Shown: positions 1 through 8,220 of the stretch, in pieces
How the letters are laid out: each line of letters starts with the position of its first letter
Position numbering within the stretch: position 1 is the first letter of the stretch
Source: Bacillota bacterium
GTDB lineage: Bacteria; Bacillota; Clostridia; Christensenellales; Aristaeellaceae
DNA length: 25,065 nt
NCBI GenBank assembly: GCA_023435435.1
Contig: JAEYRW010000165.1
Span: forward strand, 1-25,065
Reading direction: 5' to 3'
Translations under genes and position numbers: made by a program
Notes under the pieces: generated by a model
Database searches by the model: none
Told to the model about the DNA's origin: nothing
The model's input: the letters and a program-made list of their open reading frames with translations, nothing else

Positions 1-264
1 TTTCCACCCCCCCCCCGCTCGCGCGGGGCCCCCCGGCCCCGCCCGGTCGAGCCTGTTTTGGAGAGACGCTTTGCCGGGGAACGACATTAACGCAAAGATA
101 ATGGAAATGCTACGCGGCGTGGGTATATCTATTTCATTCGCTGGCTTAACATATACGAAAGTCGGGCAAGACGGGTTCTCCGCGAGGCAAAGCGGCCCTG
201 CGGGCACCTCTAAAGCGCTTTGAAAGAAGCGTGCAAGACGTCCGAAACAAGCGAGGTACATGCG
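1..264. other. Leader region without a supported gene
   Basis: The first bases are a C-run followed by a perfect GC hairpin (23-30 GCGGGGCC with 35-42 GGCCCCGC, four-C loop), which may be the end of a terminator or intergenic repeat lying mostly outside the window. The rest is AT-richer. A 50-codon reading frame from a TTG at 71 to a stop at 221-223 exists, but its product resembles nothing I know. No clear -35/-10 pair was found, so the promoter of the exporter operon is not placed. Confidence 0.4.
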
Positions 265-2013
265 ATGGATACCACAAGGCGCCTCATCAAATTGATGGGG
301 CCGTACCGATGGCGCATCACAATCGCGATGACGCTGCAGCTGCTTGTGATCATAAGCCGTATGATCGCTCCTCTCATTCAACGCTCCATTGTCAACAACG
401 TAATCCCCAACCAGGCGCTCGATAAACTTGGGCCATTGTGCCTTTGGCTCATCGGGCTGGTTCTCGTGCGCGCCGCATGCAATTACGAGCGCGCCATCAT
501 GCTTGAGCGCGTGTCCCAGAACGTGGTGTTCGATCTGCGCACAGGGCTTTACCGTCACATGCAGGATTTGCCGTATCAGTTCTACGACAAGCACCGCATC
601 GGCGAGATCATGTCCCGCATGACGGGCGACATCGAGGGCATCCGCAACCTCATCGCGGGCGGCCTCGTGTCCATTTTCGACAACCTTCTGAATTTCGTCG
701 GCGCGCTGGTGTTCCTGACATTTTTGAGTTGGCAGCTGATGCTCGCCCTGCTCATCTTCGCGCCGATTCTGGCCGTGACCGCCTGGCAGTTCAGAAAGCG
801 CATCCACCCGGCCTTCGTCAACATTCGCGAGCAGAACGCGGTTCTGAACACCCGCACCCAGGAAAACCTCGCGGGCATCCGTGTGGTGAAGTCGTTTGCG
901 CGGGAGCCCTACGAGTTTCAGGAGTTCGAAAAGGACAACCGGAAGCTTCTCGCGCTCAACCTAAAGGCGACCTGGATCTGGTCGGACTTTGTGCCGCTGA
1001 TGGAGCTGCTCTCCGGCATTTGCACCCCCGTGATGCTCATCGTGGGCGCGTACCTCACCCTCAACGGGCACATGGACATCGGCACCCTCGTCGCGGTGAA
1101 CGGCTACGTCTGGCTCATCATCAACCCCATGCGCCAGCTTTCAAACCTCGTCAATATGTTCACAAACGCGGTGACCTCCGCCGAGAAGCTGTTTTACTAC
1201 GTGGATTTCGGCGCGGCCATCAAGGAAAGCGCGAGCGCCGTCCAGCCGCGGACGTATGCGGGCAAGGTCGAGTTCGACCACGTGAGCTTCGCCTACGGGG
1301 ACGCCGAGGTGCTCCACGACATTACATTTACCGCGGAGCCCGGCCAGACGATTGCCGTCATGGGCGCGACGGGCGCGGGCAAATCGACGCTGATCCTGCT
1401 CTTGGGCCGCTACTACGACGTGAGCAGGGGCAGCGTAAAAGTCGACGGGGTCGACGTGCGCGACCAGAAGCTCAAGGCCCTGCGCGCGCACATCGGCTAC
1501 GTGCCCCAGGAGACATTCCTCTTTTCGGACACCCTGGCCGACAACGTCCGCTTCGGCGCGCCCGGCGCGGACATGGCTCGTGTGGAGTCGGCGGCGGACG
1601 TGGCCCAGGCGACGGAATTCGTTTCCGCAATGCCCGAGGGCTATGAGACGGTGGTGGGCGAGCGCGGCATGGGCCTTTCCGGCGGTCAGAAGCAGCGCAC
1701 CGCCATCGCGCGCGCGGTGCTCACCGATCCCTCCATCCTCGTTATGGACGATTCCACTTCCGCCGTGGACATGGAGACCGAGTACGTCATCCAGCAGAAA
1801 TTGAAGGATGTGCTTGCGGGCCGCACGACGTTCGTCATCGCCCACCGCATTTCCTCGGTCAAGAACGCCGATCTCATTCTGGTTCTTGAAAAGGGCGCCG
1901 TCGCGGAGCGCGGCACCCACAGGCAGCTCCTCGAAAAGAAGGGCATCTACTACCGGATGGTGCAGGACCAATACCGCGACCTCGACACCGTCACGCCGAA
2001 GGGAGGCGCTTAG
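265..2013 (+). CDS. Heterodimeric ABC exporter, subunit 1 (degenerate Walker B)
   Basis: An ABC exporter half-transporter: an N-terminal six-helix membrane domain (about residues 15-310) followed by a nucleotide-binding domain. Such proteins export drugs, lipids or peptides with ATP. Visible motifs are Walker A GATGAGKST near residue 366, signature LSGGQ near 471, and Walker B ending in VMDDSTSAVD near 492, where the usual catalytic Glu after the Walker B Asp is Asp. The switch His is in AHRIS. I chose the ATG at 265, which has GAGGT seven bases upstream, over a TTG at 220 without a good ribosome site. The next gene starts one base after the stop, so the two are co-translated and almost surely form a BmrCD/LmrCD-like heterodimer. 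The substrate cannot be told. Confidence 0.9.
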   Translation: MDTTRRLIKLMGPYRWRITIAMTLQLLVIISRMIAPLIQRSIVNNVIPNQALDKLGPLCLWLIGLVLVRAACNYERAIMLERVSQNVVFDLRTGLYRHMQDLPYQFYDKHRIGEIMSRMTGDIEGIRNLIAGGLVSIFDNLLNFVGALVFLTFLSWQLMLALLIFAPILAVTAWQFRKRIHPAFVNIREQNAVLNTRTQENLAGIRVVKSFAREPYEFQEFEKDNRKLLALNLKATWIWSDFVPLMELLSGICTPVMLIVGAYLTLNGHMDIGTLVAVNGYVWLIINPMRQLSNLVNMFTNAVTSAEKLFYYVDFGAAIKESASAVQPRTYAGKVEFDHVSFAYGDAEVLHDITFTAEPGQTIAVMGATGAGKSTLILLLGRYYDVSRGSVKVDGVDVRDQKLKALRAHIGYVPQETFLFSDTLADNVRFGAPGADMARVESAADVAQATEFVSAMPEGYETVVGERGMGLSGGQKQRTAIARAVLTDPSILVMDDSTSAVDMETEYVIQQKLKDVLAGRTTFVIAHRISSVKNADLILVLEKGAVAERGTHRQLLEKKGIYYRMVQDQYRDLDTVTPKGGA

Positions 2014-2014
2014 A

Positions 2015-3808
2015 ATGGCGAAGATGCTGCGGCAGATCGACGACGAGGCCCTCGAGAGGCCATTTGACAAGGGGCAGTTTTTGAGGCTGCTCAAGTACCT
2101 GAAGCCTTTTCGGAAGAAGATCGCCCTGGCCCTGGTTCTGATGGTCACGGCCACCGTCATGTCGCTTGCGACGACGTACCTTCTCTCAAACGCCATTGCC
2201 GAGCTGCAGATTCCGCGCGGCGAATACCTGAAGGATCTCATCGGCGGCATGTTTCTCACCGCCGGAATCGGCGCCGTCTGCACGCGCTACCGCGTGCGGC
2301 TGATGGATACCTCGGGCAGGAGCGCCCTTGCCCAGCTGCGGGAGGACCTGTTCCGGCACATCCAGGGGCTGTCGTTCTCGTTCTTCGACACGCGCAGCGC
2401 GGGCAAGATTCTCGTGCGCGTCATCAACGACGTCAACTCATTGAACGATCTGTTCACCAACGGCATTGTCAACGTGCTGGTGGATTGCATGACGCTGGTG
2501 CTGCTCCTGTTCATCATGCTGTTTGTCAACTGGAAGCTGACGCTCATTTCAATGGTCATCATGCCGCTGCTCGTGTTCATCATGTTCAAGCTCAAGCGCG
2601 TCATGCGCATGCGCTGGCAGACCGTGCGCATGAAGACCTCCAGCATGAACGGCTACCTGCACGAGTCCCTGGCGGGCATGCGCGTCACCGAGGCGTTCGT
2701 GCGCGAGGACGAGAATTTCGACACCTTCACAAACGTCAACGACGACATCCGTCAAAGCTGGATGCGCGCCATCCGCATCAACAGCACCTTCTGGCCCGCC
2801 CTCGACCTCACCGGCACGCTGGGCACCGTGCTCGTCTACTATTTCGGCATCCGCATGATGGGCGCGCAGGTGAACCCGCTCTCGCTCTCGAGCCTCCTGC
2901 TCATCCTGTGGTATCTGGGCAGGTTCTGGGAGCCGCTCAACACCATTTCCAACTTCTACAACTCCATCCTCTCGGCGATGGCCTCCATGGAGCGCATCTT
3001 TGAGATCATGGACACCAAGTCGGACATTGTGGACAAGCCCGGCGCGGCGGAGCTTCCGCCCATCGAAGGCCGCGTGGACTTCGAGCACGTGGACTTCTGG
3101 TATTCCCCGGACAAGGTGGTGCTCAAGGACCTCTCCTTCACCGTCCAGCCCGGACAGACCGTGGCTTTGGTCGGGCCCACCGGCGCGGGTAAGTCCACCG
3201 TCGTCAGCCTTCTCAGCCGCTTCTACGATGTGTGCGGCGGCGCGGTCAAGGTGGACGGGCACGATATCCGGGACGTGAAGCTCCGCTCCCTGCGCGAGCA
3301 GATGTCCGTCATGATGCAGGACAGCTTCATCTTCTCGGGCACCATCATGGACAATATCCGCTACGGGCGGCTTGACGCCACGGATGAGGAGGTCATTGCG
3401 GCCGCCAAGGCCGTTTCGGCGCACGATTTCATCGTGGGCATGGAGAAAGGATATCGGACGGAGGTCAACGAGCGCGGTTCGTCCCTTTCAGTGGGGCAGA
3501 AGCAGCTCATCTCCTTTGCGCGGGCGCTGCTCAATGATCCAAAGATACTCATTCTCGACGAGGCGACCTCATCCATCGACACCCACACGGAACTGCTCAT
3601 CCAGAAGGCGCTGGACGTGCTTCTCAAGGACCGCACGAGCTTCGTCATCGCCCACAGGCTGTCCACCATCCGCAGCGCGGACTGCATCATGGTCATTCAG
3701 GACAGAAACATCGCCGAAAAGGGCACCCATGAGGAGCTCATCCGGCTGGAAGGCGGTCATTATCGCGGACTGTGCGACGCACAGTACCGGTTCCTGCTCG
3801 AAGACTGA
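2015..3808 (+). CDS. Heterodimeric ABC exporter, subunit 2 (degenerate signature motif)
   Basis: The partner half-transporter, 597 residues, with a six-helix membrane domain then an ATPase domain. Walker A is GPTGAGKST near residue 387, the signature is LSVGQ (second Gly replaced by Val) near 491, and Walker B is the canonical ILILDEATSSID near 512, with switch His in AHRLS. In a head-to-tail dimer, the altered LSVGQ faces the altered Walker B of subunit 1, giving one dead site. The LSGGQ of subunit 1 faces this intact Walker B, giving one active site. That split is the hallmark of asymmetric heterodimeric exporters. The ATG at 2015 has GGGAGG at 2001-2006, inside the end of the upstream gene. 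A terminator follows the stop. Confidence 0.9.
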   Translation: MAKMLRQIDDEALERPFDKGQFLRLLKYLKPFRKKIALALVLMVTATVMSLATTYLLSNAIAELQIPRGEYLKDLIGGMFLTAGIGAVCTRYRVRLMDTSGRSALAQLREDLFRHIQGLSFSFFDTRSAGKILVRVINDVNSLNDLFTNGIVNVLVDCMTLVLLLFIMLFVNWKLTLISMVIMPLLVFIMFKLKRVMRMRWQTVRMKTSSMNGYLHESLAGMRVTEAFVREDENFDTFTNVNDDIRQSWMRAIRINSTFWPALDLTGTLGTVLVYYFGIRMMGAQVNPLSLSSLLLILWYLGRFWEPLNTISNFYNSILSAMASMERIFEIMDTKSDIVDKPGAAELPPIEGRVDFEHVDFWYSPDKVVLKDLSFTVQPGQTVALVGPTGAGKSTVVSLLSRFYDVCGGAVKVDGHDIRDVKLRSLREQMSVMMQDSFIFSGTIMDNIRYGRLDATDEEVIAAAKAVSAHDFIVGMEKGYRTEVNERGSSLSVGQKQLISFARALLNDPKILILDEATSSIDTHTELLIQKALDVLLKDRTSFVIAHRLSTIRSADCIMVIQDRNIAEKGTHEELIRLEGGHYRGLCDAQYRFLLED

Positions 3809-3818
3809 CCCCATTTTG

Positions 3819-3846
3819 AAGGCGCCGGGTTCCGGCGCTTTTGTTT
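3819..3846 (+). terminator. Rho-independent terminator after the ABC exporter
   Basis: GCGCCGG (3822-3828) pairs perfectly with CCGGCGC (3832-3838) over a three-base loop and is followed by TTTTGTTTT. It lies 13 bases after the stop of the second exporter gene. Confidence 0.85.
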
Positions 3847-3868
3847 TCGTTCCGGCGATTTACGGTGC

Positions 3869-3897
3869 TTGCGCGGCGCGCGGGATCAGGATATAAT
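3869..3897 (+). promoter_or_regulatory. Sigma-A promoter of first 7-TM diguanylate cyclase
   Basis: A perfect TATAAT at 3892-3897 lies 17 bases after TTGCGC at 3869-3874. The start would fall near 3904, giving a leader of about 23 bases that carries little more than the ribosome site AAGGAGGGGG. Confidence 0.7.
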
Positions 3898-3926
3898 TGG
3901 TCTATACGAAAGAAGGAGGGGGTCTT

Positions 3927-5069
3927 TTGACGTCGTATCTCTATCTCGAGCTCGACCTGTTCACGGCGGCACTGCTCCTCCTGATGATCGGGTTCCGTAA
4001 AAAAGGGGATGTGCGGACCGCCGAGCAAAATTTCTTTAATCTCGTGCTTCTTCTGACGGCGATGACGGTTGTGTTCGACGCCGCGCAGTGGTTTTTTGAC
4101 GGGCGGGACATGCGCGGCGCGGTTGTCGCGGCCACATACCTGTACTACGTTTCAAATACCGCGGTTCCGTTTGCGTGGCTCGCCTACTGCGATTACAAGA
4201 TCATTGGCAGCGTTTCGGGGCTCAAGCGCCGCATGCGGCTTGCCATCATTCCGGCGGCGCTTCTCGCGGCGCTTCTCGCGACCAACGCATGGACAAACTT
4301 TGTGTACGGCTTTGACGCGCGGAATTACTATTACCGCGGCAATCTGTTTTTGCTCTACACCGCGATAAGCTTTCTCCCCGCCCTCGCCACATGTTTCATG
4401 GCGATTGCCCACTATGGAATCGTGCGCACGAAGGCGGAGCGGAAGGAACTTCGCTTCTTCCTTACGTTTATGATTTTCCCGATTGCCGGCTTTCTCGTGC
4501 AGCTGTTTTTCTACGGCCTTCCCCTGATCTGGATCGCCACAACGCTTTCCCTGTTCCTCATCTACACCAACGTGCAAAACAGGCGAATCTACGAGGACGA
4601 ACTCACCGGCCTCAACAACCGCAGGCAGGTTGTCCGGGAATTTTTGCGCCGCAATGACGCCCCCGATGCCGACCGGCGGATCTATGCGGTGATGATCGAT
4701 GCGGACGACTTCAAGATCATCAACGATCGCTTCGGGCACGCGGCGGGCGACCGGCTCCTCGTCAACGCGGCGCGGATGCTCGAAAGCATGTGCCAGCGGC
4801 GCGGTGATTTTATCGCGCGGATCGGGGGCGACGAGTTTCTGATCCTCGCCACGCGGCGCGCCGACGAACCTTTTCTGCTTCCCGGAGAAATCAGGGAGGT
4901 GACAAACGCCTGCAACGCGGGCGAGAATGCGGAGTTTGCGCTTTCCTTCAGCTGCGGCGTCGGGGAGTATGGAAAGGATGGCGTACACACGCTGGATGCG
5001 CTTCTTTCCGCCGCGGACAGCGCGATGTATCAAAACAAAGCGGAGCGGAAAAGAGCGCGCCCTCAATGA
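3927..5069 (+). CDS. Membrane diguanylate cyclase with 7-TM sensor and GGDEF domain
   Basis: A probable diguanylate cyclase making cyclic di-GMP from two GTP at the inner face of the membrane. The first about 220 residues form roughly seven hydrophobic helices, like the 7-TM input regions of some histidine kinases. A GGDEF domain follows: DELTGLNNRR at its start, the metal-binding MIDADDF, and an intact GGDEF at residues 300-304. An RxxD I-site (R291-D294) stands five residues before GGDEF, so product inhibition is expected. I start at the TTG at 3927, five bases after AAGGAGGGGG. A TTG at 3897 would overlap the -10 box. It has its own promoter and terminator, and the next gene is a paralogue. 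The signal sensed is unknown. Confidence 0.88.
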   Translation: MTSYLYLELDLFTAALLLLMIGFRKKGDVRTAEQNFFNLVLLLTAMTVVFDAAQWFFDGRDMRGAVVAATYLYYVSNTAVPFAWLAYCDYKIIGSVSGLKRRMRLAIIPAALLAALLATNAWTNFVYGFDARNYYYRGNLFLLYTAISFLPALATCFMAIAHYGIVRTKAERKELRFFLTFMIFPIAGFLVQLFFYGLPLIWIATTLSLFLIYTNVQNRRIYEDELTGLNNRRQVVREFLRRNDAPDADRRIYAVMIDADDFKIINDRFGHAAGDRLLVNAARMLESMCQRRGDFIARIGGDEFLILATRRADEPFLLPGEIREVTNACNAGENAEFALSFSCGVGEYGKDGVHTLDALLSAADSAMYQNKAERKRARPQ

Positions 5070-5075
5070 ACCGGG

Positions 5076-5105
5076 AAAGGCCACCGCGGCGGCGGCGGCT
5101 TTTTA
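5076..5105 (+). terminator. Terminator after first diguanylate cyclase
   Basis: AAAGGCCACCGC pairs with GCGGCGGCTTTTT with one internal A/C mismatch and a four-base loop, and ends in a T-run. It begins seven bases after the stop. Confidence 0.75.
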
Positions 5106-5161
5106 TATATTTATTGTTACACTGTCATCACGAAAATGGACGATCGATGCAACGATTTCTC

Positions 5162-5190
5162 TTGCAGAATCCGACTGTTTTCGGTATCAT
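5162..5190 (+). promoter_or_regulatory. Probable promoter of second diguanylate cyclase
   Basis: TTGCAG at 5162-5167, a 17-base spacer, then TATCAT at 5185-5190, in an AT-rich gap after a terminator. The start would be near 5197. CGCC near 5206 could pair with GGCG at 5223-5226 and mask the ribosome site; this is only a possibility. Confidence 0.55.
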
Positions 5191-5232
5191 ATTCATATCA
5201 AACTGACGCCGAAACCGGCAGGAGGCGAGATC

Positions 5233-6393
5233 ATGGCTCCGTTGTTGCACATTGAGCTCAATGCGTTTGCGATTATGATACTCGTCGTCATGATTGTCAG
5301 CCGACATGGCATCAGTGTTCAATCCTTCGAACAAAGACTGTTTGACCTGGCGCTCATCGCGAATGCCCTGACTCTTGTGTTTGACGCGATGGTCTGGGTG
5401 CTCAATGGCACGCAAATGGCGGGGGGCCGCGCCCTGTTTGTCGCAAGCGTGTACGGATACTATCTGATGAATCCCGTCGTCACATTGGCATGTCTCGTTT
5501 ATTGCGAATACAAAATATTCGGGAGCGTTCGCGGACTCATGGCGCGGCTCCCGTTTTTCCTGATTCCGCTCGTTTTTTCCTATGCGGTCTTTGCCGTAAA
5601 TGCCTTCACAGGCTGGTTTTATTATGTGAACGAGGCAAACTGGTATGTGCGCGGGCCGGCGTTTCTGGTGCTTCCCGTGCTGATGGTCGTCTATCCCGCT
5701 TGGATTGAGGTTTTGACCATTCGGTATGGGAACGCTTCCAAAACGGAAGTCGAACGCGAAGAGATCAAAAAGCTCGCGGGCTATCTGATTCTGCCCTTGG
5801 CCGGGCTCGTCGTTCAGCTGCTCACGCATGGGATTCAGCTCGTGTGGATTTTATCCGTCCTTTCCTTCGTCATGATATACACCAACATCCAAAATCGTCA
5901 GATATTCACCGACGAACTGACGGGGGCCAACAACCGCAGGCAAATCGCCCGTGCGTTTTCCGGCATGGTGGAGTCCCTTGACCCGTCGAAGCGACTGTAT
6001 GCGATCATGATCGACGCGGACGACTTCAAGCGGATGAACGACTCCTACGGGCACGCGCATGGGGACGAGTTGCTCGTCCGAATGGCGCGGATACTGGAGG
6101 AAATCTGCGCGCCGTCCAAGGATTTTCTGGCGCGCATGGGCGGTGACGAGTTTCTGATTCTCGCCCTGCGGGAAGCGGGGGAGGAGTTTGGAATCGTCCG
6201 CGCCATTGACAGCGCCATCGAGTGCTATAACCGTGCCGCGGAGAAAAAGAACGCGCTTTCCATCAGCTGCGGCATCGCCGAATACGGAACCAGCAAGGCA
6301 GACACGCTGGACGGTCTTCTTTCGGCCGCCGACGGCGCCATGTACCAAAATAAGCTGATGCGCAAGGGAACGCTGCAGGCCGTCGCGGGATGA
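5233..6393 (+). CDS. Second 7-TM diguanylate cyclase, paralogue of the upstream gene
   Basis: 386 residues with the same plan as the previous cyclase: about seven membrane helices in the first 215 residues, then a GGDEF domain. Shared stretches (DELTG.NNRRQ, YA.MIDADDFK, GHA.GD.LLV, GGDEFLIL) show the two are paralogues. GGDEF is at residues 303-307 and the metal Asp residues in MIDADDF are intact, so it should be active. The I-site is not: the place of RxxD is PSKD (294-297), so it probably escapes product inhibition through the primary I-site. The ATG at 5233 has AGGAGG seven bases upstream. The reading frame is open further upstream, but that stretch crosses the terminator and promoter and is not coding. 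Confidence 0.87.
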   Translation: MAPLLHIELNAFAIMILVVMIVSRHGISVQSFEQRLFDLALIANALTLVFDAMVWVLNGTQMAGGRALFVASVYGYYLMNPVVTLACLVYCEYKIFGSVRGLMARLPFFLIPLVFSYAVFAVNAFTGWFYYVNEANWYVRGPAFLVLPVLMVVYPAWIEVLTIRYGNASKTEVEREEIKKLAGYLILPLAGLVVQLLTHGIQLVWILSVLSFVMIYTNIQNRQIFTDELTGANNRRQIARAFSGMVESLDPSKRLYAIMIDADDFKRMNDSYGHAHGDELLVRMARILEEICAPSKDFLARMGGDEFLILALREAGEEFGIVRAIDSAIECYNRAAEKKNALSISCGIAEYGTSKADTLDGLLSAADGAMYQNKLMRKGTLQAVAG

Positions 6394-6450
6394 CCACCGG
6401 CCGCGCGCAACATGGGCGCACAAAATATCATCACTTCATGTAACAAATGC

Positions 6451-6478
6451 TTGTATTTTTTCGCGAAAGCTGTATAAT
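6451..6478 (+). promoter_or_regulatory. Promoter of the long leader before pilT
   Basis: TTGTAT at 6451-6456, a 16-base spacer, then TATAAT at 6473-6478 preceded by TG (TGTATAAT). Transcription would start near 6485, about 650 bases before the pilT start codon. Confidence 0.7.
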
Positions 6479-6484
6479 GGATGC

Positions 6485-7133
6485 ATACAGAAAATGTGGT
6501 TGTGATCTTACAATGGCCGACCCCAACTGGTTTGCTCAGTTGGAATTGAGCCATGCGCAAGCTACCTTTGCAGGCTTTTTTCAGCGCATCGGCGACTGGA
6601 AAGGGCGTGACAGGCATCCGGGCGAAGAACGGTTTGCGAACGCCGGCCGTGCAAGCCGGTTACAGGCACTGTTGCCGCAGGAAGGCCCGCGGCGGGCTTT
6701 GGGAAAGAAAAAAGCCGCTTTGCAACCGATTCACCCTGGGTCAATGCTTTCGCTTTGCGGGATGTGGGGGACACATAAAACAGACTTAAGTACTGTTTAT
6801 TGCACAATGCACCAAAACAGGCAAAAGTCTATGGGTGTGGTCCCGATTTTTGGCAGACAGGCTCTGGCCGGGTGGGCGGATCGCGCGGAGAAGTCACGGA
6901 ACTGACACGGTTTGAATGGCGAGTCTCTTCCGCGTGCGGATTCAGGCGGGTTCGTCGGGCGGAAAGGGACCGAAGCCTGCCTTTGGGGGATGCGGCATGA
7001 GAGCGAGGTGCTGACATGCGCGCAAAGGTGTCCTTTTTTCACGCACCGGACAGATTGTGCGGATTGCGTTGCGGAATGCCCTGCGGTGAAGGTTGTCAGC
7101 GGAGCACAAAAGAGAGAAGCGGGTGAGAAGAAG
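6485..7133 (+). ncRNA. Long structured leader or ncRNA upstream of pilT, family not recognised
   Basis: About 650 bases follow a strong promoter with no convincing gene. The first 100 bases hold a perfect hairpin (CCAACTG 6523-6529 with CAGTTGG 6537-6543), an alternative CTCA/TGAG pairing using part of the same strand (6535-6550), and a terminator-like stem ending in six T at 6581. Further on come GCCGGC/GCCGGT near 6643-6660 and a strong stem at 6682-6700 (AAGGCCCG with CGGGCTTT). I compared it by eye with remembered cores of cyclic-di-GMP I and II, T-box, cobalamin, 6S, RNase P, tmRNA and SRP RNAs and found no match. A reading frame from an ATG at 6513 lacks a ribosome site and neighbour-like codon use. 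Leader or separate small RNA cannot be decided from sequence alone. Confidence 0.45.
6550..6581 (+). terminator. Terminator-like hairpin early in the pilT leader
   Basis: GCC (6550-6552) and GCAA (6557-6560) pair with TTGC (6568-6571) and GGC (6573-6575), with unpaired bases between the two short helices, and TTTTTT follows at 6576-6581. The stem is weak, but its place about 70 bases after the predicted start fits an attenuator. Confidence 0.4.
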
Positions 7134-8189
7134 ATGGATTTGTTTGAGGTTGTCGCGCGCACGATACAATTGAATGGCTCGGATATTTTTGTCGTTCCCG
7201 GGTCTCCCATCGTGGTCAAGTGCATGGGCAAGCACGTGCAGCTTACCGAGGAGAAGCTCATGCCCTCGGATACGGAGATCATTCTTCGCGAAATATACGA
7301 GATGAGCACCAATCGGTCGCTGGAGGATTTGTTTGACAGCGGGGACGACGATTTCTCGTTCTCGATTACGGGCCTGGGCCGTTTCAGGTGCAACGCCTAC
7401 CGCCAGCGCGGTTCCCTCGCGGCGGTTCTGCGCGTGGTGGCGCTGGGGCTTCCGGACCCGGTGGCGCTGGGGATTCCGGAATCCGTCATGGCGCTTTACG
7501 CGAAGAAGCAGGGGATCGTGCTCATGACCGGGCCCGGCGGCAGCGGCAAATCCACCACGCTCGCGTGCCTGATCGACAGGATCAACCAGGAACGCATGGG
7601 GCACATTATCACCATCGAGGACCCCATCGAGTTTCTGCATCCGCACGCGCGTTCCATCGTGAGCCAGCGCGAGGTGAGGTCCGACACCAGTTCGTTTACC
7701 GAGGCGCTGCACGCCGCGCTTCGCCAGGCGCCGGATGTCATCATGCTCGGCGAAATGCGCGATTACGAAACGATCCAGACGGCGATGATCGCGGCTGAGA
7801 CGGGGCATCTCATGCTTTCGTGCCTTCACACCATCGGCGCCGCAAAGACCATCGACCGGATCATCGACATATTCCCCCCCAACCAGCAGCAGCAGGCGCG
7901 CGTCCAGCTGTCGATGGTGCTCGAAGCTGTGGTTTCGCAGCAGCTCATCCCCACGCTGGACGGACGGATCGTCCCGGCGTTTGAGGTGATGCACGTGACA
8001 AGCGCCATTCGCTCGATGATCCGCGACAGCAAGACCCACCAGATCGACAACGTGATCTTTTCGGGCGGGGACAAGGGGATGCTTTCCATGGACGGCGAAA
8101 TTCTCAGGCTCTACCGGGAGGGTGTCATCAGCCGCGAAAACGCGCTCATGTTCGCCTCCAACCCCGAGACCATGCTCCGCAAGCTGTAG
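7134..8189 (+). CDS. pilT: PilT-type type IV pilus retraction ATPase
   Basis: A hexameric secretion ATPase of the PilT branch, which in pilus systems drives disassembly and retraction of the type IV pilus from the cytoplasmic side. 351 residues, the usual PilT length. Motifs: Walker A GPGGSGKST at 133-141, Asp box ITIEDPIEF at 159-167, Walker B DVIMLGEMRD at 201-210, His box around HLMLSCLHTIGAAKTIDRII at 225-244, and the C-terminal AIRSMIRDSKTHQIDNVI. The ATG at 7134 has GGTGA six bases upstream and matches the family N-terminus. The frame is open upstream to about 6912 and encodes a cysteine-rich stretch (see findings). No pilin, PilB or PilC gene is nearby. The next gene follows after 31 bases and is probably co-transcribed. 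Confidence 0.9.
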   Translation: MDLFEVVARTIQLNGSDIFVVPGSPIVVKCMGKHVQLTEEKLMPSDTEIILREIYEMSTNRSLEDLFDSGDDDFSFSITGLGRFRCNAYRQRGSLAAVLRVVALGLPDPVALGIPESVMALYAKKQGIVLMTGPGGSGKSTTLACLIDRINQERMGHIITIEDPIEFLHPHARSIVSQREVRSDTSSFTEALHAALRQAPDVIMLGEMRDYETIQTAMIAAETGHLMLSCLHTIGAAKTIDRIIDIFPPNQQQQARVQLSMVLEAVVSQQLIPTLDGRIVPAFEVMHVTSAIRSMIRDSKTHQIDNVIFSGGDKGMLSMDGEILRLYREGVISRENALMFASNPETMLRKL

Positions 8190-8220
8190 TTCCTCGAACA
8201 TCAGGAAGGACGGCGATCTG

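Noticed and set aside
71..223. 50-codon frame before the ABC exporter
   Set aside because: TTG start, no homology recognised, ends inside the region just before the exporter start; cannot be separated from chance.
1141..2283. Long antisense frames over the ABC, pilT, methyltransferase and other genes
   Set aside because: Typical shadows in GC-rich DNA; the sense genes have full family motifs and ribosome sites.
4927..5232. Open frame upstream of the second cyclase that would lengthen it
   Set aside because: It overlaps the first cyclase, a terminator and a promoter; the ATG at 5233 has an ideal ribosome site.
6513..6905. Reading frame inside the pilT leader starting ATGGCCGAC
   Set aside because: No ribosome site, no recognisable domain, codon third positions less GC-rich than the neighbours, and it runs through the terminator-like stem.
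6950..7030. Resemblance to a c-di-GMP-I riboswitch (GGGACCGAAGCC)
   Set aside because: The tetraloop-receptor side differs from GGGACGCAAAGCC, and the GGCAAACC and GGTTACC parts are missing.
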